Source: G965230615 sp965230615
Lineage (GTDB): Bacteria > Pseudomonadota > Gammaproteobacteria > HTCC5015
NCBI GenBank assembly: GCA_965230615.1
Contig: OZ246012.1
Coordinates: 3,286,001 to 3,350,000, forward strand
Length of the DNA: 64,000 bases
Direction: 5' to 3'
In this document: in pieces, positions 28,721 to 37,834 of the stretch
Numbering within the stretch: position 1 is the first letter of the stretch
Layout: the number at the start of each line of letters is the position of its first letter
Program-made: the position numbers and the translations under genes
Notes under the pieces: model-generated
What the model saw: the letters and a program-made list of their open reading frames with translations, nothing else
Databases searched by the model: none
What the model was told of the DNA's origin: nothing

Positions 28721-29889
28721 ATGAAATGCAATTTTTGCAGTAGTAGCTTGCTCATGAGTGTTTTTTTTAAAATGAGTGGGTTATTAGCAGTTTCTTTTTT
28801 TTACAAATAGCTATGCGGGCTTGGAAGATTTTTATGATTGGTACTCTGTAGGTGTTAATCAGAATGAGCGTATGGAAAACGTATACTATGAAAACGGTAT
28901 GTTATGTGCTGAAGCCTGGACAGGCGAAGTGAATCAGCGTTGGGACCAGCGAATTCATACAAAAAACCCGATTATTCCACTCGAGCCCGATACCGCTTAT
29001 CGATTACGATTTGATGTTTTTGGCGATGCGCCAGTAGGATTGCAAAGTTTTCCAGTTGTACCTGCTTTTAAGAATGATAATGGTTGGAATATCGGTTGGA
29101 ATGAGCGACGTGTGTGGGATGGTCAAAAAACATCTCATAGTGTCGATTTTGTCAGTGATAGTAGTGGTAATAATGCGCGTTTATATTTCTGGTTTGGGCA
29201 TAATAGTTATGGCGAAAAAGCACCGCATACTTTATGTATTGACAATGTACAGATAGTAAAAAAATGATTGTGAAGATGAGCCGGTTATTAGTGTTCAATA
29301 TAATGCGCAAAACTGCCGTTATGAGTTGCAAGCTAGTTATCAAAATCAAGCATTTAGTTTTCATGCTAATTGGACAGAGCCAGAGCCTAATCCAATTGAT
29401 GAAAATGGTGAAGGCTCGCCAATCTCGCCATTCCTATCTGTGCCTAATAATAATCCGAATACAGTAAATGTATGTGCAACGGGTAATACAATAATGGGTG
29501 GGCGTTCATGTACGACATGTGATGATGTCGTTTTGCAACCACGCGAGTTTATCGATTTAACCCAAGGCGCTTTTTCAACTAACCGGCAAACACCAACACC
29601 TTTTATTACATGGGACGTTAATTTTCAGCCTCCAGCTAACCCCTTTTTCCCTTTTAATGCGCAGTATCAATGGGATATAACATCTCCTTCAGGCGCTCAG
29701 GTGCAGCCATTAGATAATGGCTTTGCATTGCCTCATGGCACACATGAGATCTGTGTGAGACCGCCAGCAACGTTTACCGGAGACTATAAGCCAGCATGCG
29801 GTATTGTAAATGTGTCGCAATTGGCAGCGGTTGTACAAGATGTTGGTGATTGTAGCGAGATTTGTGGTCTTACCTGTGGTTCGCAATAA
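28721..29889 (+). pseudogene. secreted lectin/CBM-like protein gene split by two homopolymer frameshifts
   Basis: The ATG at 28721 with AGGTGA upstream starts a signal peptide (LLMSVFFKMSGLLAVSFF) that runs out of frame in an eight-T run ending at 28802. Skipping one T gives TNSYAG and continues into GLEDFYDWYSVGV. This second part (to 29267) looks like a galactose-binding/CBM4-9-like beta-sandwich (YRLRFDVFGDAP, LYFWFGHNSYGEKAPHTLCIDNVQIV). It stops after a seven-A run at 29258-29264. Skipping one A continues the reading as NDCEDEPVISVQYNAQNC into a third part ending at 29889 with several Cys (CATG, CTTC, CGLTCGSQ). The intact product would be about 389 residues and secreted. It is either a pseudogene, two sequencing errors or slippage-controlled expression. 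The family of the C-terminal part is not recognised. Confidence 0.65.
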
Positions 29890-29940
29890 GCCTGATATTT
29901 GTTGCTGGGCTCGATAGCCTTGCAAGGCTTTTGGATTGAG

Positions 29941-29970
29941 CGCCTATTACAATGGATACGGTAATAGGCG
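29941..29970 (+). terminator. hairpin downstream of the frameshifted secreted gene
   Basis: Perfect 10-base arms with a 10-base loop. The sequence after it (TATAACTTTCCTT) is only moderately U-rich, so terminator function is tentative. Confidence 0.4.
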
Positions 29971-30530
29971 TATAACTTTCCTTAATTGTAAGCTGGCTTT
30001 TATCAGAAGCACGGCGGTTTCTCTGGTTTGGTCTTCTTTAACATCTGCTTGAAAGTGTTGCTGTGTGCTCGCTTATGTCCATTGGGTCATCTTAATGGGT
30101 ATTATGACTGGGCAGGCTGAAAGCAGGCGTTACAAACATGAGCATTTTCATTTGTGACAGGGTGTTTTAATTTGTGCGTGTAAACCTTGGTGTAATATTA
30201 AACTTTTATCCTGCTCTATAGTCAATCAATGTTAATATTGCCGACGTAGCTTGATAGTGGGCTATATATAGGGTAGTTTTCCCTGTTAATAATATGTGAG
30301 TAATAACTATTCAATTGGGCTCTTTGTGTATTCACTTATGATTTGATCGGCGTCACTTTTTCTTGTTGTAGTATTCTTTAGAATAGTGCCAGATTGCCTG
30401 TCAAGTAAGCTGTCAGGGGTCAATTAACACGAAACCCAATAAGTTGAGTCTCAGGTCGATGCACCTGATTGATGCAGATTTATGTATTGTTATGGCGAAG
30501 GCGTGTTGATAGCAGGCTTAAATTAGAAAA

Positions 30531-30544
30531 TGTAAACGTATACA
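30531..30544. promoter_or_regulatory. LacI-family-like operator palindrome
   Basis: TGTAAACGTATACA, embedded in the longer AAATGTA...TACATTT symmetry, has the central CG and half-sites typical of LacI-family operators (TGTAAACG type). It is 280 bases upstream of the RTX lipoprotein start, and no LacI-type regulator is encoded in the window. Assignment is by motif resemblance only. Confidence 0.35.
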
Positions 30545-30824
30545 TTTGCCCCGAAAGTTGTAGTCTGGAAGGTCTGTTGTCAATCAAAGTTGTGCAGGGT
30601 AAAGCGCTCACTCCTTTTAAATAGCAAGTTTAGAAGTTGCTTTGAGTGCCATATTATGGCCTCCAGATTTATGCCTTAGTACAGACCGAGTTTGTTTGGT
30701 GTAGGGCGAAAAGAGAGCTGGGGAAGGTTTGTGAGTTCGATCAATACAGCCTCTCACTGTGAGATAGTCTCAGAAGATTGAGTCTCAGTATTTGCTAGTG
30801 GAAACAAAACTAATAAAAAGTGTA

Positions 30825-33800
30825 ATGAATAAAAATTTATTATCGTATTTTGTATTAAGTGATTTCATACCGCCAGCTTTGAAGAATACAGTTGGTTTTG
30901 CTGCTGTTTGCGGCGTAGCTGTATTAACGCTTGGCCTAAGCGCATGCGGTATTGAAGGTACTGGTGGTCCTGGGCCTATTGTCAATGGTGGTGCTGAAGA
31001 TGATGCGCCTATTGCCTCACGTCGGGTAATTGCAGCAGGGCCGATTGATGGTATTAGCAGTGTGATTGTTAATGGTGTGCGCTATGCTACCGATGAGGCT
31101 GAAATCAATATCTCTGGTGCTGCAGGGCTTGAAGATGCATTGGCATTAGGCCAGGTGGTGTTGGTAAGCGGTACTATTAATGCAGACAATGCCACTGGAA
31201 CGGCTGAGCAGGTTGATTTCATACCAAACTTACGAGGTCCGGTTGCTAGCATAAACGCATTAACCAACACCTTGATTGTGTTAGATCAAGTGATTGCGCT
31301 GAGTAATGAGACGCAGCTTGGTGCGGGTATCGAATTTGATAACCTGGATCAATTGCCACTCGATACGCTGGTGGAGGTGAGTGGTTTACCAACGGCTTCT
31401 GGTGCTGTCATAGCAACGCGTATAGATATTATAGAGTCGGGTACTGATGTGTTCTCGATTACAGGCACGCTAGAAAACCTAAATGAGCTGGACCTGCAGT
31501 TTAATATTAATAACCTGATTGTTGATTACAGCAATGCAGACATCACCGGTGATACAACGCAGTTATCAAATGATCAGCATGTCTTTATTGATGGTGTCTT
31601 GACGAATGATATTTTGGTGGCAAGCAGTATCCGCATTGCGACGTTGATTCCACCGTTAACGCCTGATCTGCAAGTTGATATTGAGGCGTTGATATCCTCG
31701 TTTAACTCAATCACAGACTTTGAGCTAGCCGGTGTTAGTATCACGACCACTGATGAAACAACATTTATTGGTGGCACGATCAATGATTTAAAACTCAATA
31801 GTTCAATTAATGTGAAGGGCGCGATTAATGATGACAATGTTTTGGTGGCTACGCAGATTGAGTTTATACCCATTAGTCTAGACTTTCTGGTAACAGCTAA
31901 TGTGCAGGCTGTGCAGGTGAATGTGAATAACAGCTTTGATGGTTCATTGCATGTCTTGGGTTTAGAGCTGTTGGTCAGTGGTGATACGGTTTATCGAGAT
32001 TTGAGTGGTCTGGGCACCAGTTTTGTTGGGCTGGCCGATGTTCAATTAGCAGATAAGCTGGATATTCGTGCCATTTTTGATGGCGATAATATTATTACAA
32101 CGCGTATCACTCGACTTGATGATACTGATGACAGGATTCGCTTGCGTAGTACTGTTAATACAGTTTCCAGCTCTTTATTAATTATTCATGGTATCACTAC
32201 GACGTTTGATGCGCGTATTGTCTTTGTGGATATTGATGGGCGGGAAATTGATGAAGCAACCTTTATGCAGCAGGTTTCAGAGCAATCAGTATTGGTAGAA
32301 GGTGAATATATTGATCAATCTATTCTGGCTGACCGTATACAGTTAATTGCTAATGCCGATGTCAATATTGGCACTGATTCACGCGACACATTGATTGGCA
32401 CTGAAGAAGCGGATCAAATTTTTGGTGGTGATGACGCTGATTTTATTATTGGCGGCGGCGGTAATGATGAATTACACGGCGAGAACGGTAATGACACTAT
32501 ATATAACGATGCCGGTGATGATATGGTGTTTGGTGGCGCTGGTAACGATATTCTATTTGGTGGCAGTGGCGCCGATATGATTGACGGTGGTACAGGCAGT
32601 AGTGACCTTGTTGACTATATTGATTCTCCGGCTGCGGTTAATGTGACGCTTGGCTTAACCGGTATGGGGGGATTCGCTGAAGGTGATACGCTGCTAAATG
32701 TAGAAAACCTGCGAGGTTCAATCTTTAATGATGTATTAAGTGGCGATGCTTTAGAAAATACCATTAACGGTGATATGGGTGATGATGAGATATTTGGTCT
32801 TGATGGTGCTGATACCCTAAGGGGAGACCAGGGGAATGATCGTCTGCATGGAGGGAATGGTCAGGATAGAATCGAAGGCGGTGAAGGCGAAGATGAGTTG
32901 TTTGGTAATGCGGGTAATGACTTTTTAGCGTCAGGGCCAGGGGCTGACCTTATTGATGGTGGCGCAGGAAATGACTTTGCGCTTTATACGCAGTCGCCAG
33001 TCGGCATTCGTATAGCATTGGATGGTATGCCGGGTACAGGTGGCTATGCTGAGGGTGATGTGCTTGTGAATATTGAAAACATCAGAGGAGGTCGATTCCA
33101 GGACGTGCTAACGGGCGATGATAGTGACAATATTCTGCAAGCCGGAGACGGTGTGGATCAATTGTTCGGTCTAGGTGGTCAGGATCAGCTAGAGGGTGGT
33201 CAAGGTAATGATCTGATGCATGGTGGTGATGATGATGACATTGTGCATGGTGGTGATGGCAATGACTTCATCACTGGGGGTAATGGCGATGATATTGTTT
33301 ACCCAGGTCGTAATCGTGATAACGCATCTGGAGGCTCCCACATCCTTGGCGATACAGTATCTTATCGGTTCTCGGCAAGTGGTGTGCAGATAAGCTTGGA
33401 TGGCTCGGCCGGTACAGGCGGTGAAGCGGACCAAGATACAGTATTTGGGTTTGAAATATTAGAAGGGTCTAGTTTTAATGATGTGCTGCTAGGAGATGAG
33501 TTAGCCAATACCCTGCTAGGGCATGAAGGCAATGATATATTAGCAGGGCGGCAAGGCAACGATATTCTTAGAGGCCATGTAGGCAGCGATACTTATCTGT
33601 TTGATCCAGGTGGTGGCGTTGATGTGGTTGACGAAGCCTTAGTGGAATTTACCGATAGTGTTGATATATTGCGATTCGGGTTTGGTATTGATGAGCGGAG
33701 CTTGTGGTTTAGCGAAGATAATGGTGATTTGCTTATCTTTGTTATTGGTAGTTCAGACTCAGTGAGAGTAAGCCAATGGTTTGCTAACGATGTGCATGTC

Positions 33801-33983
33801 GAGCGTATAGAAGTTGTCGCGAATGGCAATGATAGTATGGTGCTTTTGTCAAGTGATGTGTTTGCTCTGGTCGTTGCAATGGGGTTTGTCGAGCCAGTCT
33901 TGGAGGGCGAAGTGTTTACCGTGACTGACGCAGAGTTTAATCAGGTGGTTAATGAGATTAATACCCGTTGGTCACCGTTATAA
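30825..33983 (+). CDS. lipoprotein with DUF5666-like repeats and C-terminal RTX calcium-binding repeats
   Basis: 1052 residues from the ATG at 30825 (a TTG at 30792 is possible). A hydrophobic segment ends in a lipobox LGLSAC (Cys41), so the mature protein should be lipidated. Residues ~66-510 hold about six related ~70-residue beta modules of DUF5666 type (e.g. RVIAAGPIDGISSVIVNGVRYAT...LGQVVLVSGTINA). Residues ~519-925 contain four blocks of RTX nonapeptides (GGAGNDILFGGSGADMIDGG and similar) interleaved with AEGDxLxNxENLRGSxFxDVL(T/S)GD units. A region near 926-1000 (DILRFGFGIDERSLWF...VRVSQWF) resembles the HCBP-related domain. RTX proteins usually leave by type I secretion without an N-terminal signal; a Sec/Lol lipoprotein signal here is unusual. 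Role unknown; Ca2+-dependent surface adhesion or matrix binding is inference. Confidence 0.8.
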   Translation: MNKNLLSYFVLSDFIPPALKNTVGFAAVCGVAVLTLGLSACGIEGTGGPGPIVNGGAEDDAPIASRRVIAAGPIDGISSVIVNGVRYATDEAEINISGAAGLEDALALGQVVLVSGTINADNATGTAEQVDFIPNLRGPVASINALTNTLIVLDQVIALSNETQLGAGIEFDNLDQLPLDTLVEVSGLPTASGAVIATRIDIIESGTDVFSITGTLENLNELDLQFNINNLIVDYSNADITGDTTQLSNDQHVFIDGVLTNDILVASSIRIATLIPPLTPDLQVDIEALISSFNSITDFELAGVSITTTDETTFIGGTINDLKLNSSINVKGAINDDNVLVATQIEFIPISLDFLVTANVQAVQVNVNNSFDGSLHVLGLELLVSGDTVYRDLSGLGTSFVGLADVQLADKLDIRAIFDGDNIITTRITRLDDTDDRIRLRSTVNTVSSSLLIIHGITTTFDARIVFVDIDGREIDEATFMQQVSEQSVLVEGEYIDQSILADRIQLIANADVNIGTDSRDTLIGTEEADQIFGGDDADFIIGGGGNDELHGENGNDTIYNDAGDDMVFGGAGNDILFGGSGADMIDGGTGSSDLVDYIDSPAAVNVTLGLTGMGGFAEGDTLLNVENLRGSIFNDVLSGDALENTINGDMGDDEIFGLDGADTLRGDQGNDRLHGGNGQDRIEGGEGEDELFGNAGNDFLASGPGADLIDGGAGNDFALYTQSPVGIRIALDGMPGTGGYAEGDVLVNIENIRGGRFQDVLTGDDSDNILQAGDGVDQLFGLGGQDQLEGGQGNDLMHGGDDDDIVHGGDGNDFITGGNGDDIVYPGRNRDNASGGSHILGDTVSYRFSASGVQISLDGSAGTGGEADQDTVFGFEILEGSSFNDVLLGDELANTLLGHEGNDILAGRQGNDILRGHVGSDTYLFDPGGGVDVVDEALVEFTDSVDILRFGFGIDERSLWFSEDNGDLLIFVIGSSDSVRVSQWFANDVHVERIEVVANGNDSMVLLSSDVFALVVAMGFVEPVLEGEVFTVTDAEFNQVVNEINTRWSPL

Positions 33984-34058
33984 AGCTAGAGTGTTTTGTT
34001 GTTTTTCATTGAGACAACGTTTCATTGTTTGTAAGATGAATAAGGCCTGCGGCGTATT

Positions 34059-35183
34059 ATGCGCGTAGCGATTGTTGGTGCCGGTATTGGTGGGTTGACA
34101 GCGGCACTGTTTCTGAAAAAAAACAATATTGATGTGCAGCTGTATGAACAGGCTGATGTTATAAAGCCAGTAGGGGCCGGTATTACTTTGGCGCATAACG
34201 CTATGCAGGTCTATAAGATGCTGGGCTTGGATAAAGCAATATTATCTGCAGGCAGTCAGCTTGATGCTATAAATATCACTACACCTGACTTAAAGTGTCT
34301 TTCTAAAACCGATACAGCCATTTTTGATAAACGGTATGGAGTGCATGCCGTTGCGATACAGCGTGGCCGCTTGCAAACAATATTGATGGATGCTTTGCCG
34401 ATGGGTGTAGTTCAGCTAGGTAAAAAATGCCAGCAAGTATTGGAAGCAGAAAAGTTGTCATTATTATTTGCCGATGGTAGTCAAGCTGAATGTGCAACAG
34501 TTATTGCTGCTGATGGTATTAACTCTAAGATACGCAGTCTTGTCTTTCCGCAGAGTGAGATTCGACATGCTCAGCAGCTATGTTGGCGGGGCATTGCGGT
34601 GATGAGTTTGCCAGAGCAATGGCAGTATATATTAAATGAAGCGTGGGGGCGAGGTAGTCGATTTGGGTTTGTGCCAATATCGCCAACCGAAGTCTATTGG
34701 TATGCTTTGTGTAATAAGAGCGCTGATATTGTTGTGCAAGGTAAAACGGAGTTAATAAAGTTATTTGCAGCTTATCATCCGATTGTCAACGAGATTATCT
34801 TGCATACGCCACCTGAGCAAATAATAAAAGCAGACATTCAGGATTTAAAACCGCTTAAGTCATGGTATAAAGGGCGCGTTTGTCTGATAGGTGACGCCGC
34901 GCATGCAACAACACCTAATATGGGGCAAGGTGCTTGTCAGGCAATAGAAGATGCTTATGTGTTGGCCGATTGCTTGCAACGTTATTCTTTTAATAGCGCG
35001 TTTGCAATATATCAACGTCTTAGAATAAAAAAAGCGCAAGAGGTTGTAAATACTAGTTGGGTATTGGGTAAGGTGGCGCAGCTACAGAATCCAGTGTTAG
35101 CAGCTATGCGTGACGTCAGTATGCGTTTAATGCCTGCGTCAATTAATAGAAGTCGTTTGGGAAAGCTTTATACATTGCGTTAA
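34059..35183 (+). CDS. FAD-dependent aromatic-type monooxygenase
   Basis: 374 residues; class A flavoprotein monooxygenase of the UbiH/salicylate-hydroxylase-like superfamily. N-terminal Rossmann motif VAIVGAGIGGLTAALFLKKNNIDVQLYEQ, the DG motif VIAADGINSKIRSLVF near 148-165 and the GD motif VCLIGDAAHATTPNMGQGACQAIEDA near 275-300 are all intact. The substrate cannot be assigned; urate, hydroxybenzoate and kynurenine hydroxylases all share this layout. It stands alone between the RTX lipoprotein gene and a CPA2 antiporter gene, with no obvious partner reductase or catabolic genes. Confidence 0.85.
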   Translation: MRVAIVGAGIGGLTAALFLKKNNIDVQLYEQADVIKPVGAGITLAHNAMQVYKMLGLDKAILSAGSQLDAINITTPDLKCLSKTDTAIFDKRYGVHAVAIQRGRLQTILMDALPMGVVQLGKKCQQVLEAEKLSLLFADGSQAECATVIAADGINSKIRSLVFPQSEIRHAQQLCWRGIAVMSLPEQWQYILNEAWGRGSRFGFVPISPTEVYWYALCNKSADIVVQGKTELIKLFAAYHPIVNEIILHTPPEQIIKADIQDLKPLKSWYKGRVCLIGDAAHATTPNMGQGACQAIEDAYVLADCLQRYSFNSAFAIYQRLRIKKAQEVVNTSWVLGKVAQLQNPVLAAMRDVSMRLMPASINRSRLGKLYTLR

Positions 35184-35281
35184 GTTGAACATGTCTGTCG
35201 CCGTTGCTTAATTTATCAGGCGCTATAAGGTGTTAGAGGTATTATTTAAATAGTAACCGTTTAATAAGGTGTTGAGGTCTT

Positions 35282-37156
35282 ATGACTGATTTTTTATTGC
35301 TGGCCTTTGTTTTTCTATGTGCGGGTGTTATAGCAGTGCCTATTGCTTCGCGTCTCGGTTTGGGTTCTGTGCTGGGTTATTTGATAGCTGGAATTGTCAT
35401 AAGCCCGGTATTGGCTTTATTGAAGGTTGACGTTGTGGCTATTCAGCACTTTGCTGAGTTTGGCGTAGTGATGATGTTATTTCTTGTAGGTTTGGAGCTG
35501 GAGCCTAAATTATTGTGGCAGATGCGCACGCGGTTAATGGGTTTAGGTGGTGGCCAGGTATTGCTAACAACACTATTAATAATGCTGGTGGCCATGTTGT
35601 TAGGGCAACCATGGCGTATTGCTTTGGCGGTTGGTTTGGTTCTGGCTTTGTCGTCGACGGCGATTGTTTTGCAAACGCTTAATGAAAAAGGCTTAATGAA
35701 GTCTGATGCAGGTCAGGCTGGCTTTTCAGTGCTCTTGTTTCAGGATATTGCTGTTATTCCGATGTTGGCGTTTATTCCCTTGTTAGCTATGCCTGAGCTT
35801 ATTGAGCCGGTCAGTGTTGTGGTGGAGCATCATGCCGGAGAGGATGATTCGCATGGCCATGATTTAAGTTTAGTGGCGGGTTTGAATGCTTGGCAGACAG
35901 CAATGGTGACGTTAGGTGCTATTGCCGCAGTTGTTTTGGCGGGTAGCTATTTAACTCGGCCTGTATTCCGGTTTATTGCAATGGCAGGTCTTCGCGAGCT
36001 GTTTACTGCAGCGGCATTAATGATGGTGATCGGTATTGCCTTGCTAATGTTATTGGTAGGCTTGTCGCCCGCTTTGGGTACCTTTCTCGCTGGAGTGGTG
36101 TTGGCTAATAGTGAGTACCGACATGAATTAGAGGCAGACATCGATCCATTTAAAGGCTTATTGCTAGGATTATTTTTTATAACCGTTGGAGCCAGTATTG
36201 ATTTTAGTTTGTTGTCAGATAATTTTCTACTGATCTCGGTATTAACATTAGGTTTGATATTTATTAAGGCAGCCGTATTGTTTATGTTAAGTAAGCTATT
36301 TCATTTGCGTGGTGCAGATGGTTACTTGTTTTCTTTAGGCTTGGCGCAGGCTGGTGAGTTTGGCTTTGTTTTGTTGTCGTTTACAGTAATGAATAACGTT
36401 ATTCCGACGGCGTTAGCCGATCAGCTATTGCTTGTGGTGGCATTGTCGATGTTGCTAACACCGGCACTATTTATATTGTATGATCAGCTGATTGCGCCTA
36501 TATATGATAAGAGCCCGCAGCGAGAAGCGGATGACATTGCAGAGTCACACGATATTATTATTGCAGGTCATGGTCGAGTGGGTGGTATTGTCGACCGTAT
36601 GTTAGGTGCGGCAGGTTTTCAGACGACAGTGATCGATTATAGTTCGCGACAATTAGAAGTACTGCGTAAGTTTGGGGTACAGGTGCATTATGGCGATGCT
36701 ACCCGGCCAGACTTGTTACATGCTGCCGGAATCGCTAAAGCTAAATTGTTGGTGGTTGCCATTGATGAGCAAGAGCAAATTAATGCGCTCGTTCACTATG
36801 CGCTAAAAACCTACCCTGATTTGCATGTAGTTGCTCGAGCTGTTGATCGCAATCATGTCTATGAGCTATGGGCGATGGGGTGTCGAGATATTATTCGGGA
36901 AAGCTATGATAGTTCGTTAAGGATGGGGCGTTCTGCTTACGAGGCTTTAGGCTTGTCGCGTGTTGCAGCGGACAAGATGCTCGATGTTTTTGATGAGGTT
37001 GATCGACAAGCTATGCGCGAGGCAGCCGATGCTTACGATATTGATATACCGCCTGAAGAAAATAAAGCCTATATCGCTAAAATTCATGAATTGCGAGAAG
37101 AGTTGTTTACAGGGCTCAATAGTCGCTTGCAAGAAATTATTCGGCAGGATAAGTAA
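35282..37156 (+). CDS. monovalent cation:proton antiporter (CPA2/KefB-C-like) with RCK domain
   Basis: 624 residues. About 12-13 transmembrane helices cover residues 1-400 (Na+/H+ exchanger fold, with LGSVLGYLIAGIVISP and the charged FLVGLELEP). A cytoplasmic TrkA-N/RCK domain follows: HDIIIAGHGRVGGIVDRMLGAAGFQTTVIDYSSRQLEVLRK...VHYGDATRPDLLHAAGI, about 420-530. These features fit glutathione-gated K+ efflux or related CPA2 exchangers; KefB versus KefC versus YbaL type is not decided. A His-rich cytosolic loop (VVVEHHAGEDDSHGHD, about 180-195) is distinctive. A strong terminator lies 160 bases downstream. Confidence 0.9.
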   Translation: MTDFLLLAFVFLCAGVIAVPIASRLGLGSVLGYLIAGIVISPVLALLKVDVVAIQHFAEFGVVMMLFLVGLELEPKLLWQMRTRLMGLGGGQVLLTTLLIMLVAMLLGQPWRIALAVGLVLALSSTAIVLQTLNEKGLMKSDAGQAGFSVLLFQDIAVIPMLAFIPLLAMPELIEPVSVVVEHHAGEDDSHGHDLSLVAGLNAWQTAMVTLGAIAAVVLAGSYLTRPVFRFIAMAGLRELFTAAALMMVIGIALLMLLVGLSPALGTFLAGVVLANSEYRHELEADIDPFKGLLLGLFFITVGASIDFSLLSDNFLLISVLTLGLIFIKAAVLFMLSKLFHLRGADGYLFSLGLAQAGEFGFVLLSFTVMNNVIPTALADQLLLVVALSMLLTPALFILYDQLIAPIYDKSPQREADDIAESHDIIIAGHGRVGGIVDRMLGAAGFQTTVIDYSSRQLEVLRKFGVQVHYGDATRPDLLHAAGIAKAKLLVVAIDEQEQINALVHYALKTYPDLHVVARAVDRNHVYELWAMGCRDIIRESYDSSLRMGRSAYEALGLSRVAADKMLDVFDEVDRQAMREAADAYDIDIPPEENKAYIAKIHELREELFTGLNSRLQEIIRQDK

Positions 37157-37834
37157 GTGTTTGCAAGTTGCTTCGTTGATTGTAAGTTAAGTGTTTTGAA
37201 GTCGAAAATTAACTTGTTGTTATGCCGGGTTTTTCTTTGCGTGCAGCGATTTTTTAGGGGCTTAAATATTGGGCGTGTGTAAGTTGCTGCTATGATTATA
37301 GGGATGGTTTAACAGAAGGCCTGCTTGGTGTGACGAGCAGGCTTTTTTGTTTGGGTTGATATGAGTCGTGTTGCTTTTCTTTGTTGTGATGTGAGTTTAT
37401 GCAGTGTGTATATTATGCCCTTATCACGAAAATTTTTTATAAATTTATAAATATATAAATATAAAATCACATTGTTATTTTTTATTTTTAGCAATTTTTA
37501 AATTTTTTGATGGGGATATAAGATGGAATTTTCCCTTAAGTAAAAAATATTTTTTTTATGGGTATATCTATAAGTAAGCCTATTTTTGATTGTTAGGTTC
37601 ATACTAAAGTGGGATGCTTTCTTTCAGCTCTTCTCTAAACTACCGCGCTAGTTAAATGGCAAGTATATTTATTTGCTGAAGAAAGGCTTTGGTTTAATTT
37701 AGTGTTTGCTATTTTCTAAGTGTTGTACGATTGTTGTGGTCATGATATTGGCATGGCTGCATATTTATGGAAATGTATAAATGGACTAAATGTTTAATAA
37801 AATAATTTGATAATGATAGATAAAGGGTAAGAGA
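37157..37834. other. non-coding region with terminator and extreme AT-rich tract
   Basis: Contains the antiporter-gene terminator near 37318-37349 and a tract at about 37428-37515 that is almost entirely A/T (ATAAATATATAAATATA-like runs). The rest is AT-rich without a credible gene. It ends with the promoter/leader of the outer membrane protein gene, whose ATG is preceded by AAAGGGTAAGAG. Confidence 0.55.
37318..37349 (+). terminator. rho-independent terminator after the CPA2 antiporter
   Basis: GCCTGCT and AGCAGGC form a 7-base GC-rich stem around a 10-base loop and are followed by TTTTTTG on the plus strand. Typical intrinsic terminator. Confidence 0.88.

Larger units (their letters stand above)
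29890..30824. other. 935-base non-coding region with hairpin and operator-like palindrome
   Basis: No plausible gene. Contents: a 10-base perfect inverted repeat (CGCCTATTAC 29941-29950, GTAATAGGCG 29961-29970) 50 bases after the broken gene, possibly its terminator; a LacI-type palindrome at 30531-30544; and the 11-base direct repeat TTGAGTCTCAG at 30444-30454 and 30778-30788. The promoter of the RTX lipoprotein gene should be near the right end. Confidence 0.5.

Noticed and set aside
26661..30824. Search of the accessory block for tRNA, integrase or IS ends marking a genomic island
   Set aside because: No tRNA-like TpsiC or acceptor sequences, transposase or integrase frames, or terminal inverted repeats were found.
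32380..33600. Repetitive GGTGGTGATG-type DNA considered as CRISPR or tandem satellite
   Set aside because: It encodes RTX nonapeptides in one open frame; units vary and there are no unique spacers.
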